A stretch of 64,000 nucleotides of DNA from Eonycteris spelaea (GCA_003508835.1 PUFA01000541.1:1-64000); one strand, 5' to 3'. Positions 12,881 through 27,510 are shown, counted from the stretch's first letter. Notes: generated by a model from the sequence alone, not told the origin. Made by a program: numbers and translations.

Positions 12881-14710
12881 TGAAATGCCTTGTCACCTTG
12901 GTTGTTCGTGGTGTTTAATGAACTATTTCTGTGCCTGGGCATCAAATCAAATGTAGTCTGCTCTTTTTCCAGAAAAAGATTTATTAAATAAAGATCTTTC
13001 TTTAGCCTGCTGCTAAGAAAGCTCTTTTCTTTTGGTTTCCAGAAGGTGATGTCTAAGCCTCTTGGATTCCTGCTTTATGTAAAGTCTTAAACACACCTTT
13101 TTATTTCTGATAGATATTTTAGTCACACTCGCTACCTTCAGTTTCAGCCCCTGTCATTGTTAGCCTCAGATTCTTCTGGGGCTCTGTAGTGTTTAGGTTT
13201 CAGCGAGTACGGGGGGAGGGGCCTTTGGTTGGGGATTGGGGCTGCGGCCTCAGCCTCAGTTTTGCAACCACAGCCGGTAAATTCAACTGTTGTTTCTTTT
13301 CTGTCCCACTTCTCTGCTTTCTGCCATGATGACTGGGCGCTGCCAACAGCTGGGCACTGGGAGCTCACAGGTTTCTCAGGCCAGGCTGTTCAGGGAACTC
13401 TTTGCTCTCCGTTCCTTCTCCCCTCTCTTTCCTCTATAGGTAGCTTCTGGTAGCTGTGAGAGACAGCTTTTTTTTATTTCTCCAGTCCACCACCCAAGAC
13501 CTGGGGTTCTGACCTGTGGTAGCCCTTATGAACAGATCCCACACTCAGAATACTGGGGTGCAGTTTGGGTATTTTTTGTTGTGTTTTAGATGTTCAGTTC
13601 ATTGTTGTTTCAAGGGGAGAGATCTGGGATGTCTCTCTGCATGTTCCAAAGATCCCTGTGAGCTGATTTTTTAAACAGAACTTTGTAGGCAAGAAGGATT
13701 AGTAGGTAAATATTCAAACTGATGAAAACTTAAGACCCAACCCCAGGATTACTCTACCCAGAAAAGCTATCATTTAGAATAGAAAAAACAGTAAAGTGCT
13801 TTCCAGATAATAAGAGCTAAAAGAGTTCATCAACATTAAACCAATATTAATGATATGGTGGAGGGAACTTCTTTAAGAGGAAAAAGAAAAAAGAAAAAAG
13901 AAGATAGAAAGTGAGAATAATAAAATGCCAACAACTATATATTTATAAAAATTACTTCAAATGAGAAAGAATTAAAAGTTTCCAAATCAAAGATAGGTTG
14001 CTGAATGGATAAGAAAGCAAGACCCTTATATATGTTATCTTTCAAAGACTCACTTAAAATCGGAACACATACACAGACTGAAAGTAAAGGGATGGAAAAA
14101 TATATTCATTAAAATGGAAACAAATAAACAAAGAAAAAATGGGTAGCAATTCTTTTACCAGACAAAAATAGACTTTAAATAAACACTATAACAACAGATA
14201 TAGAAGAACCCAGTTATCTTACTCTGTGTATTTATCCAAAGAAACCCAAATGCTCTTTTAAGGTAAGGAGAATCCAATTGTTCATTGCAGCATTATATAA
14301 TAATAGTCAATCCTGTCTGGGTGTCCACCAATGACTAAATGGATAAAGATGTGGTGGTCATATATACAAAGGAATATTACACAGCCTTAAAAATAATCTT
14401 GCCATCCTCTACAATATGGATGCACTGGGTGTATTGTGCTGAATAGGGTAAGTCACACTGAGAAAGAGAAATGCCATATGATTTACTTACATGTGGAATC
14501 TAAACAACAAATAAGAGAACAGACAAAAAAAGAAACAAACTATAGATACAGAGAATATGTTGATGGTTGCTAGATGGGAGGTGGAAGTGGGAGTGGGTGA
14601 AAAAGAGGAAGGGATTAAGAAGTACAAATTATAATTACAAAAATAGTCATAGGGATGTAAAATATAGCCTAAGGAATATAGTTTAATAATTAGAAAAGAA
14701 GAAGAAGAAT

Positions 14711-14800
14711 TTAAAGGCTTGCTCCATGTCCCACATAGATAGTTAAGCTGTAGACCTGGAATTTAAAACCATGTCCAAATTTAATGTGCAAAAAATGTAA
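14711..14800 (-). repeat. MIR SINE, second half
   Basis: Continues the MIR broken at 5697: 'ggcttgctccatgtcccaca', 'gttaagctgtagacctgga', 'atttaaaaccatgtcc'. In the MIR reverse complement this part follows '...gagaggttaag' directly. Confidence 0.75.
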
Positions 14801-14829
14801 TCCTCAGAGCTTCAGTGATTTAAAGTTTG

Positions 14830-14878
14830 TGGGTTGTGGTAGGTGCTCAATAAATGCTTGTTGAATTAGTGAATGGTT
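14830..14878 (+). repeat. L2 LINE 3' terminus fragment
   Basis: 'gtaggtgctcaataaatgc' followed by 'ttgttgaattagtgaatgg' matches the well-known L2 3' end. Confidence 0.65.
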
Positions 14879-15284
14879 CTTGTATCATTAAAACCATATC
14901 TCCCCAGGAAGTACATACCTAGTTTTTGAGGGATTGTTCCTTGGTTATCCATTTAATTGTGTTGCTTTTCCCTAGGTTAGAGCTTGGACTAGATTTGTAA
15001 GAAATCAACCCAGCCAGGAGCAGACTGATAACCAACCAAAAAGCATCTCATGTGGATAACCAGTGTTTCCAGAGTCCAAGTGTAATTTCCAGGAAGCAGC
15101 AGAGACAGGAGCTTATTTCTAGTTCACTAGGAACTCAGAACAGGCTAGTTTTATTCAGATACTGCTTCCTCCCACACAGATGTTCCAACACAAAAAGAAA
15201 AAACCCAAAGAAATGGAAAAGATAATGTTTAGAGTCATAAAAATTATTGAATGATACGAAAAGAATTTGTACCAGCCATTTTTT

Positions 15285-15505
15285 TATTGTTAAAATTGTG
15301 CCTTGTTTTTTTTTGGAAAAAAATATTAATAGAGATAATTGTAGGTGTACATGAAGTTATAAATAATAATATAGAAAGACCAGTGTACCTTAACACCAGG
15401 TTTCACCCAATGATAACATCTTGCAAAACTATAATACAATATCAAGAACCAAGATATTGGCATAGATGCATCTGGATTGGCTTTTGACAAAACTCAAATG
15501 CCTTT
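15285..15505 (-). repeat. Old L1 (L1M-type) 3'-UTR fragment
   Basis: The phrases 'cacccaatgataacatcttg', 'caaaactataatacaatatc' and 'aagaaccaagatattggcat' are characteristic of ancient mammalian L1M 3' ends in reverse orientation. Confidence 0.65.
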
Positions 15506-18500
15506 GCTCAGTCATTTAGGGTCCCATTGGAGCAGTGTTGTTATTACACTAATGTGACTCTACCCAAAATTTATCTTTTCCCTTGAAGATCATGGCTAAC
15601 AGCAGTGGCAGTCTGTCTTAGAAGGCTTAGCTAAGAAGATAGCGCAGTCATGAGATTGTTCACTGTATTTTCTACTCTTTCTCCTAAGATAAGCATTATT
15701 CTATGCTTATTGAAGAGTGCAAATACAGGCCTATTGAGAATGATTTTCTTATTTCTCTGATTATTTTTAACCAGTGTTAGGGAATATATTTCACACTGAC
15801 CATATTTTCCCAAAAATAATTGGAAATTTTGAAAATAGTGCTATAAGCCTCACTTTGTTTGAATGCATTTTAGAAAAGGAAAAAAAAACACATAAAGAAA
15901 AAAAAATAAAAGCAGAATACATTCTGTACTGGAATATTTTTTTGTTAGAGATTCAGTTTTCTTCAATCTTAAAAAATCATCTTAACAAGTAAACTAAACA
16001 GTTACACTTTAAACATCGGTGCTATTTCCCAAAGATTTCTGAATTCATAGAAATTATTTAATCCATTGCTAGTCAACAGAAAACACACAAAAAAACATCT
16101 CAATGAGGCTGGCTTTTAGTTGAGAACAATTTGATTACAAAAAGTGCTTGCCAAACTTGCATTTTTTTTCCCTTTTTGTTTAAATCACAATACCTTTAAA
16201 TTTTCTAACAGAATTTTTTTTGTCTGCAAATGTATTTGCCATGCTCTTCTTTGCCTACTGTCTTTACCATGACATAAATCTCATACAATAAATCCATAGT
16301 GAGAGCAGAACAATTGCACAGAATCTCATTATTTTTGGAGTATGATTCTCAAACCTGCTGGGGAGGCTTTCACTCTTCCTAAACTCAAGCACAAACTTAT
16401 TAGTTGCAGAACTGTAGGAACAGACTAATCCTCTAATTGGGAAAGAAATGAAAATAAGAAAATAAGGGGGAAAATATTTTGTGTTGCTTGTGTTACCTGC
16501 ATTTATTCCAAGTTTTCAAAGTGTGAATAAGGAAGCAGGTTTTAGAAGCTTGAAATGTATTTATCATTCTACACTTTATCCCTCTGAAACTTTTTTCTTA
16601 ACTAAAATAATTCAAACACATCAGGACTAAATTCAATTTTATGTATTTTGCAAATAATGCTATAACTTTTAAGTGTCCTATGTATGTAGGTCAAACTAAC
16701 CATTGTATCTACACTGAGTTCAACAAAGATATACAATGTTATTAATATAGCAAAATAAATGCCTGTCTTTGAATATGAAAGTGCATTATAAAAATAACAT
16801 AAATATATAGAGTAATGGCACTCAGATTGACAATAGTACGTATCTCCAGCACTCTCTAGCTCTCATTTAATTGTTAGTTTGTGTACATTTCTAACTTATG
16901 TCTATTTTCCTTAGAAATTATTAACTCCTCAAAGTCTGTACTCCACAACTGTCACATCTCACCCCAACAATATCTTTGCAAAAGTATACACTCAAAATAA
17001 TAAATATGTTTATTAAATTGGATGTTTTTATTTTTGTTCTACTAGTTTATATAATCTGAACATATTTTGGCTAAAAAAGTTACCGAGTTTCCACATGTGT
17101 GTATGTGGAAAGGTGGAGAATAGCTTTAAGCTATTATTATTCTGCCTCTTTCTTGTCACTTTTTAATGTGACATTGATCTTTGAGCAGGTGTTGCACAAT
17201 TCTGACAGTTAGAGGAATGAAACAGGGTCACAACAGGCACAAGAGAGTTTATAGAAAAAATATATCCCATGCAAATACTCACTTCATTGCAGATAGGTTG
17301 ATTTTGATTCATTTCCCAGAAAAATAAAATCTTCCATACTATCAAGGCATGATAGTATACTTTTCACTACTTTCACTAAAGAGAAGTTGCCATTTGTATC
17401 CCATATCTCATTGTAAAAAGGGTTAAAAATGCATCAGAAATAATTACTATCTATTAATGTATTATGTGCCTCTGCCCTGAAAGTCTCTTGTACTTTAATA
17501 CATTTATAATATGTTAAACCTACCCACTTCATCTGAACAGACTAAAACGTGGGTGGTGTCAGTGGGGGTAGGGAGTTACTCATATGGTAATTATTAGCTT
17601 AAGACAGTTTTAATGATTACTTTTAAACAATTAGTCTAGAGTGTGTGTTATAATAGTGTGTATGTGCATATAATTAGAAGTAGCTGAGAGACCATGATTT
17701 AAAAATTGACTATTTGTCCTTTTAGGATTTTTTTCTATAAAAGTTTGTAAGAATTTATGTAAAATATTGTGTACCTTAAATACACAGTTACTTAATTTAC
17801 CAAATAACTTTTTTCCCCAAAAAAGACAAATTTAACGAACACATTTATAAAATGTGTATTAATTCTATTTATTTTTCTTCATATATGACATGAGTTTAAA
17901 ATGTAAAACTTTACTTCTTTGCAATGTGAGTCCATGTACTTTCATACTGTTACACACAGTAATGAATGAGACCCATGGCATATACAGCCCTTCAATTGTG
18001 CACAAAACTCTTATTGATATTAATAAGTTTTTGCCTGGACTGAGCATGGTCATTTTATGTGGCCTGAAGTGGTCATTTTGTTATGATTTGCATATTGGTT
18101 GTTGCAGAGTGTAGGGTATACATCATTTCTAAAGTGCCTAGGGATCTTTAAAGAGGAAGGGTAGGTGCGTAAATTGAAAAGATTATTATCACCTTTATTT
18201 AAATCTCCTGTTTGCAAGTTCTCTAATCATGCATAAACACAGTTCAAGGTGTAAATGAGGTGCGAGAGAAAATTATTTCAATTCAGCAATTTTGAAAATT
18301 ATCCATTTGTTGACATATGTTCAATACATTTAAAACAAAGCTAGTTAGATTTCTTATTTTACAGAAGACATTATACCAGGACATGCAGAAGCAAAGCACT
18401 AAGAGATAGAAGAGTGTGTAGGAACTTGAACTTCCATTTTAGATGAGAATCAGGGTGACTAACATGCCCTTTGTCCTGTGATTTCTTCCATAGAACTTCC

Positions 18501-19014
18501 TTAGACTGCCCTAAGGAGGTCAGTGGGGAGCACCTTATAGAGCCAACACTGTGTACTCACGTGTAGACAGTGATGGAAGGAGAACTTCCAGGTGATGAAA
18601 GAGCTACTTTGAAATGGTACTTTAGTTTCCTTTTAATGTAAAATCTGGAGAAGTTTGTGTTTTCCTCTCCCATTACATACATGGAAAATGAAAGCGATTA
18701 AGGAAAACATGTTTATCTAGAATTTAATCCACTCTCACCCAAAAGGCTTAGAATTCAGAATTTTAGATTAAACACACTTTAGATCCTCTTCTATGATGAA
18801 AGGAACTCATTTGTAGAAACCTGCTCTTTCACTGTTGAGCAAATCAATTCGTATTTTCTTAACAGTGGCTATTGTACATTGTTCTGACAGACACAATCCT
18901 TGATTATGCCAATAGATCTCATCAATCTGATTTTTCTAGGCACCACAGATTCAATACAGACCTGTCTTTGATTCTGACCTTTTCTAAATGTGTATATAAC
19001 ATGTGCTTCTTTGG

Positions 19015-19020
19015 CAATAA

Positions 19021-19067
<47 letters not shown>
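19015..19067. repeat. (AAT)n microsatellite
   Basis: About 15 AAT/ATA units followed by a short A run. Confidence 0.95.
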
Positions 19068-19675
19068 CCTGATGTTAATTAAACATTAATACTACAACAC
19101 TCCACAGGTAGACTATGAATTGTAAACATTGAGAAAAATAATATTCTTCTGTGCAACAATTTTACCCGGATAGCTGTTTTTCTGTATTTGGAATTATGTG
19201 CCATTTGAAGCCCAATTAACTACTTCCCTGGTCCATAGCCCTCTGTTTTCTGTGCTTTTAAAATGTGACAACAAGCAGTGGTCTTAGCAGATGGATGAGT
19301 ATGTGTGTGGTTTTCTGTGCTCAGATTGCAAGTACTATGGAAAGGAAAATCTTTTACCAGATATAAATTCTGTGAAAGAAACCTCTTTTTAATATTGTCT
19401 GGTGGGGGATTCTAACACCCACTTTACATGCTCGCTTTTATAGCACATATTTCCACATCTGTGAAAGGGTGGGGGCCACAGAGCAAAGGCTGTTCTCTAG
19501 TTTGGTCAAATCTGGGAGATAATCAGCCAAATTATAATGAGATTCTTCAGTATTAAAATAACTGGAAAGATGAAAAGCAATCAATATTTAAAATGTTTAT
19601 ATGACTCCCCTTTCCTCTCAAGATTCAATGCTAATATATACATTTTTACAAGATAACAATGCAAGCAGTCAATTC

Positions 19676-19686
19676 AGTGTGTGTGT

Positions 19687-19723
<37 letters not shown>
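19676..19723. repeat. (TG)n microsatellite
   Basis: About 23 TG dinucleotides with one GG interruption. Confidence 0.95.
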
Positions 19724-19724
<1 letters not shown>

Positions 19725-22700
19725 ACAGTTTGGGGGAGGAACATTGAAACTAGGTTTTTTGATATAATATAAACAAACCAAGAGTTTGAGAGACTGATTT
19801 TTTTCTCTTTTCAGTTGGCTATGCCAGAATACTGTGAACACAGTTTGAGTGGCTGGAGAGATGAAAAGATTTCCTAATAAGTTAGTCAATGAGTTGATTT
19901 CTTTTGTCTTTGAAGACAGTCTGTTTTCTATTAAATCACCCTGTCTGTGTGCATGTTTGGAGATAAAGGGCAGGGAGGAAGAGGGAGCACACTTACAGTT
20001 GTGGGTATGTGTCTACACACATATATTAAATACTGTAAGAGTGCCACCCAAAAGGAAGCTATCCCATGATCCTCTCCTTAGAGAGGGAAACTACCTCATA
20101 AGAAGGCCCTTTTGATCATTGAGTAAACAAGTCCCCTTGGAAGCCATCCAAGATGAACCAACCTTATATTAAATCCTCCTCGATAACAAATAGTGTTGTA
20201 AAGAAAACCTAGTGTTCTAGCTAGTGAGTTAGGTCATATGTGAATAGGTGTAAGTTCATGAAAGAAAGCATAGTGATCTAATGCATTTTTTCACCGGAAA
20301 GCACAAGAGTTTAATTTTGTGAATTCTTTTTAGAGGAATAACAGTCTAGGTCCTTACCCCCAACTTTTTAGATGTAATAGAACTTAACTGGAATTTGTTT
20401 TTGAGAGTGTATTATTTTAAATAATCCCTTAATTTTGGAAATGTTCTATCAGCAGTGCTCTTAAGAAAAGAAACATTTATTTTATCTTATAAAAGAAAAA
20501 AATACATTAATTGATTTCTAATATATTTTATATTCACTTTTCTTAATGATTTTAAAACTAACATGCACAAATGAGTTATTTGGAAAATCATTATATTTAA
20601 AACTACTATTTGGGGGTATGTATAAATAATGTTTTACCTTTTTATTTTACAGAATGGATGAATGTGAGTGATATCAATTCACTTGGTAGTGTTTTGCATT
20701 GTTACTTTCTCTTCCTTTCAAGATTTTTTTGAAAGGGTCACATACTTGGATTTTTCAATACCAAATCACATTAGTTATTTCCCAATTCTGAGGTTCCATA
20801 CATTTCTTTAAAGGATCTGACAGGTGGATAAAATGCATTAGTTTCTTTGGAAAATTATGTTTTAACCTCTAATTATTTTATACTTCTCCATTCTCTCTTT
20901 ATTCTCTTCCCTTCTTATGAAAAAATATAATTTAAATAAAAACAGAAACTTATGTTAAGGTTACTTATAGCCTACAGATAATTAAAGCAAAAACAACATC
21001 TTGACTTGGGAATGAGGGAAATATCTGAATGCTACATACTCCAAGGGAGCAGTGTGTGATTTTATTAAAGACAAATACAGCTCATATCCTAATTTAAGCA
21101 ATAGTTTCCCCTATCCTTTTCTTTTTTAAAGATAAGAAACCAACTTCCAGCACAATATTTATTTTCTTATTGGAAAGATACATGTTGAAGTTTAATAATC
21201 CATTTCTCTTTCATTATGCATGCAGAAAATCACATCCATATAGACAGTCAACCTATGCCTACATCATATATGTGTGTGTATGTGTGTGTGTGTATGTGTG
21301 ATTTGCATATTTAACTTTGTTTACATATCTGTATCACCTAAAATCTTACTCTTTCAACATCCCACCCTATCCCACAACCTCTTCATTTTCTTTTACTCTG
21401 ACCAGGTGATGAGGATACAACATTTTTTGCCTTTACCTCATTAAATATTAAGAAGTATAATTGTTCTTTTGAACTCAGCAATTCTTATTACAGGAGACAG
21501 AGCCACTGATGTGCAGGCCTTAGAGAAACTGAGGCCAAAGCTGCTTTTCCTGCAAAGGCTTTGGTTGGGAATGGGGTGTTGACAACCTCAATACAAGGAA
21601 AATCCCAGGCAGAGGCACCAACATCCTCTGAATTTTAATAAAAATGTAATGTTAATTATATAATGAGGTAAGGAAGTCATCGTAAAAGCCCACTAGAACT
21701 TTGGTTATATTTTAAGAGGAAAAAAAAGAGGCAGTAAAGGAAACAAGTTTCATAAATATGTATAAAATATATGTATCAGAATATATAGTAAATGTACTGA
21801 TAGGGACAAATGTTTATTTATATTTATATAAAGGCCTCCTAAAATATCCACTTGTGACTCCATTAAAAAGTTCAGAATACACCAGTAGTTTGATTTCTGT
21901 GTACTTTAGTAAGAAAAGTTAGAACTTTTTAATCAATTCAAAAATTTCATACAATATTGAAAGAGAAGGTTGGTGGTATTAATTGAAAGAGACCCAACCA
22001 GTTTAAGACAGTGGATTTTGTGCTTTAGATACATCTCTATAAAATCAGTATTATTTATAAAAAAATATGCCTGTGAGTTTACACACCACATGTAGCATAT
22101 ATTCTACACAACACTCACATGCGTATGGTGTACTGTGCAGTTGTAAATAGTTAGGCGATCTAAAAGTTGTAAGATATTACATGTGATAATCATTACCTAT
22201 TAAAATGATTAATAATTTTGCTTTGTCTAACAAAAAAACCCTTCAGAGTATAAACTGAGGAAGGTTTTACTATTGGAAATTTAGTTAAATGTCTTGTTTA
22301 TTGCTTGATATGTATCTACAAAAGAAAGTTGGATAAGGCATGTATATACATACAAAGCCTTAAACATAACTGCTTCTAATTTAGTAAATTACTCTTCAAC
22401 CATTACTATAGGTAACTGTCCCTTATTTTGTGGAGGGTTTTGTAAAAGAAAAAAAAAAAGAAGTGAAATAGTGTGTAAAAGTGGGAAGAAAAAGTAATAA
22501 ATCAAACTTTTCCTTCCAATGTCTCTGTGTAATCTTTTTTCTTCTCTCAAAAACTCAGATATAAATGAATAGAATTTAACCTTAGTGAGCAACACTAAAG
22601 TGGACAACAGTTTACCTGAGGTCCTGGGTCCAAGGAAAGCCTTAAAATGGAGAGCACTTCTCCTTACATATAATCATCTTCCCATCCCTCATTGGAGAAT

Positions 22701-23176
22701 GGGAACTCACCTACCAGAAGCATGGCAGACATGAATGGGGAAGTAAAAAAAGAGGGGTGGTTGCAGCTAGGTGAGATGAATACTTCAGCAAATGGCTGGG
22801 TCCAAATTCAGGAAGGGATGTTTCAGAGATGGGTCTATTGTTTTGGATCAGAAAGAGACAGACACTCCTTTCCCAGAACATTAAAAAAGATTGCACCTTC
22901 TGAAATTAACCAACTACTCCGCCAGCCTTACCTACACCATGTTTACCATCATTTGGGGTGTGTTTTCCGTGAGCATGGGAGTGGGCATGAAAACTGTCCC
23001 TGCTGTGTTTGCAACTGTACCAGAAAAGCCAAAAGTCAAAGGGGGAGAATCAAAACAATGACTAATGATTTCTAACCTGAAGAAAAGCAGAGGCATTATT
23101 CACCCAGAATGTGCCTCTGTTTAAACGCTTCACTTCACACACCACACAATACAGCCAGGAGAAAAACAACAACAGA

Positions 23177-23201
23177 TTTTTTTTTTGGAAAATGTTTTAT
23201 T
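23177..23201 (-). terminator. Candidate polyadenylation site of POU3F4
   Basis: On the minus strand an AATAAA hexamer (23201-23196) is followed 9 bases later by a run of ten A residues (23186-23177). Several other AATAAA copies lie a few hundred bases upstream on the same strand, so alternative ends are possible. The templated A run is unusual (see findings). Confidence 0.5.
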
Positions 23202-23717
23202 TAAACCCTTTAGATCTTTTACAACAATAAAATATTGTGTCAATATAAACCCCTTGACTAAAACTGTTCACATCAAACATTACAGAGAATTGTTTTCTTT
23301 TCGACATCCAACTCATCTTTGAAAGTTTCCTTTTTAACACAATGCAGAATTTTTTTGAAAATAAATAATTGCTGGCAACTGCAATGGGCAACTTGAATAA
23401 AATAGTTGAAAAAGCAACTTTTAATGAAAATAGCGTGTATTATACATCAATTACTGAATGAATAAACTAAATGATCTTTATTTAAATTAATAACTTTGAA
23501 AATGCTTAATATACAAAACTGTACAATTATAAAGTCGGCAGAAATATTTGGGTTAACTCAGGTTTGAACCATAGCGCTTCACTGCAAAGAAAAAAAAAGA
23601 ACCAAATTGAAAAACAAAAACAAAAACAAAAAAACCCCTAACAGTTGTAAAACATGAACTCAATGTGAAAAAAAAGAAATTCCAGAACTAAAACTCAACT
23701 ACCAACAGAATGTGGTA

Positions 23718-23752
23718 GCCTCTCCTACTTCGCGCTAGTTTGCAAATCCAAT
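23718..23752 (+). repeat. Exact 35-bp direct repeat, copy 1
   Basis: Identical to 24913-24947. It starts GCCTCTCCTACTTCGCGC and ends TTTGCAAATCCAAT. The flanks on both sides differ. Confidence 0.95.
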
Positions 23753-24912
23753 TTTCTTTTTCACAAAAAAGAAAAAGAATCCGGGACTGAAATTACCTCT
23801 GGCTTTTCTACCTGCACTTGGGGAGAGACAGCGTGGTGAGCCAGAGGCCTGACAGTTCATACTAGTGCATCCTCCACAAGGGACCCTAGGCTTTTCGGTC
23901 CTTAGGTAGTTTGAAGCTTTGTCTATGCCAGCTGCGCCTGGAGGCCCGGTTAAGCGGCCAGCCCCGGTGTACAAGCTCTCAGCCGGGTCTGGTGGGCAGC
24001 GGCTGGGTATTTGGTGTTTGTCGGCCCCACACATGTGTGCTCCTTGGGAATGAGGTGCGTCTGTGGATCCGGCGTGTGAACTTGAGAGCTAGCAGTAAAG
24101 CTATAGCAACTGCATATTTTTTTGGATCTCTACACAGCTTAGAGAGATTTTTGTTTTTTGTTTTTGTTTTTGTTTTGCAAATAGTAATACAATACAACAC
24201 AACTATCTAACACACGTCTGCACGCTCACACACACACAGACACATATACACAGAGAGATTAAAAACAAAACAAACAAAACAACAACAACAACAATAACAA
24301 AACAGAAACCCAGCCACCCCGGCGCTCACTAAAGAGCTCAATCGTCGCCCTGGGCTTCAACCAGCTGTGCTTGTCCGAGGCATGCAGAGGGCTCCCCATG
24401 CGCCCACTCAGCGACAGCGGTAAATAAACGGGAAAGGAGGTGATACGCGGCTAATAAAAATTCCTGTGACCTTTGCCGATCATTTCATTGTTGTTCTGCA
24501 CAGAGCAGAGAGCGCCTGTCCATCATCCCCTTACCACTCCTCCCCGAATATTTCTCATTCAAGGAGCAAGCAGTGAACTGGAGGTGAACTGAACTGGGAG
24601 GCACTGACCCAGTCTGTCGCAAGCGTCTCCAGGTTGTTATCTCCAGCGAAATCAATAGTATGTAAAGACAAAGTCCTTCGCCTAGTGGGACCAAGATGGG
24701 TTTGCGCTGGTGGTTGGCCTGGCAAGACACGGGGCCCGTGGGGAGCTCCAAGCGCAGGCATTCCGGACCTCGTTAGGTGCAGAGCCCTCTCCACTCCTCA
24801 GGCCGACTTCTATCACCTGGGCGCTGCCGCTGAATCATTCTCGGCACCCGATCTGCGCTGTAGAACCTGCAGAGACTCCATAGCTCCAGGAGGTAGGGCA
24901 GAAATCAAAATC

Positions 24913-24947
24913 GCCTCTCCTACTTCGCGCTAGTTTGCAAATCCAAT
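24913..24947 (+). repeat. Exact 35-bp direct repeat, copy 2
   Basis: Second copy, 1195 bp from the first and in the same orientation. The TTTGCAAAT core resembles an octamer-type POU site. Confidence 0.95.
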
Positions 24948-25019
24948 CAGATTGCCTATTCTGCCCATCCTAAGGCACTCCGCCCACGGAAAACAAAAAT
25001 ATAAAAACAAAACAAAAAA

Positions 25020-25078
25020 CAACTATATATGTATTATATGTGTGTATATATATACATATGTGTGTGTCAATATATGTA

Positions 25079-25113
<35 letters not shown>

Positions 25114-25160
25114 GTATAATTATATATATATATATATGTATGTATGTATGTATGTATATC
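25020..25160. repeat. TA/TG/TATG compound microsatellite
   Basis: Alternating TATA, TGTG and four to five ATGT units. Long Tyr/Ile/Cys-rich ORFs across it are artefacts. Confidence 0.95.
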
Positions 25161-25810
25161 TCCAATATCATCATCAACAACTCTCTGCATTGTATCCTCT
25201 TCTCTCCACACAGATTTGGGATAGGGGGTGGGTCAATGGGTAGGCACATCTCTCCCCCTCCTTCTTCTAGCCTCCCCCGTCCTTTTCTAAGCAATAAAAA
25301 AAAAAAAAAAAACATCGGCTGAATGAAGAAATAAAATAATAGCAATAATATGTGGAGTGGTCGATTAGATATAAATTGTCTCACAAATATTGTGTACAGC
25401 TTCTAGTAAAACACCGCAGACATTTAGAAATGCTATAGAAGTTTTTTTTTTTTAAATGCAAAACTAGTCTATTGTAAACAGATTTCACCTGAAATACAGC
25501 TCTATAACCAAGGCGCTGAAAGGTTATTCAGAGGCACACATCTGTCTTCCCACCCCCTCCCCCAACCCTCCGGCCCCAATGTTACCCCACTCCTTGCTAG
25601 AGAGGAGCAACCAACAAACCTTACTCAAAGTAAACAATATATGTATTGATCAGCAGAAAAGATTGGAGGAAACTATTGCCCGAGTGGCAGAGGATATGAG
25701 GTCCCCGCCTGGACTGCTTGATGAAACTGTGTATCAGCATTAAGTCTCAATGCATGTGTGAGTGTTTTCTTAATATAAATTAGAATCCCCTGTTAAAAAT
25801 AACGGGGTGG

Positions 25811-25822
25811 GAGAGAGAGAGA

Positions 25823-25879
<57 letters not shown>
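25811..25879. repeat. (GA)n microsatellite
   Basis: About 34 GA units with one TGA break, 93 bp beyond the POU3F4 stop codon on its 3' side. Pure purine on the plus strand. Confidence 0.95.
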
Positions 25880-25881
<2 letters not shown>

Positions 25882-25954
25882 ATAGTAAAGCAGGAGTGAA
25901 AGGAAGGAGGTGAGAAAGAGAAATCCACGCTGCTCCCAGTGCGGCAAAGGTCTA

Positions 25955-27510
<1,556 letters not shown>

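Larger units (their letters stand above)
7303..13656 (-). mobile_element. Nearly full-length L1 retrotransposon, minus strand
   Basis: About 6.35 kb, reading right to left: 5' UTR (about 12,900-13,656, with a GC-richer part at 13,140-13,460), ORF1 remnant (about 11,995-12,880), ORF2 remnant (about 7,550-11,535), 3' UTR and an A-rich tail seen as T-runs at 7303-7320. The flanks CTGTGAAATGATTTTTT (left) and CTGTGAGCTGATTTTTT (right) look like a diverged target duplication. The insertion splits the older plus-strand L1. Both ORFs have many stops and frameshifts, so it cannot move on its own. The 3' UTR matches the L1s at 2314 and 59456. Confidence 0.85.
5698..14710 (+). mobile_element. Older L1 retrotransposon, split by two later insertions
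   Basis: This plus-strand L1 inserted into a MIR. Its 5' part (5698-7302 without the LTR) holds the 5' leader and an ORF1-proximal segment ('gaggtccacaccaagacata', 'ttaaagacaaagagagaacc'). Its 3' part (about 13657-14710) continues with 'gaactttgtaggcaagaagg', 'attactctacccagaaaagc' and a fragment of the ORF2 endonuclease start ('gaatggataagaaagcaaga'), then jumps after about 14215 to the ORF2 end and 3' UTR, so most of ORF2 is deleted. Related TTAAAG-AGCTC / TTAAAGGCTTGCTC strings at 5687-5697 and 14711-14724 are probable target duplications. Confidence 0.75.
15510..23175. other. Unique intergenic DNA downstream of POU3F4
   Basis: About 7.7 kb with no gene recognised. Microsatellites lie at 19015-19067, 19676-19723 and 21268-21300. 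Perfect octamer motifs (ATGCAAAT or its complement) occur at 17269-17276, 18086-18093 and 21301-21308. A 127-codon plus-strand ORF at 22692-23075 resembles nothing I know and is treated as chance. Confidence 0.5.

Noticed and set aside
22380..22620. 72-codon minus-strand ORF near 22389-22607
   Set aside because: Low-complexity Phe/Leu content from A-rich DNA; no support.
25023..25384. Tyr/Ile/Cys-rich ORFs on both strands
   Set aside because: They come from the TA/TG microsatellite.
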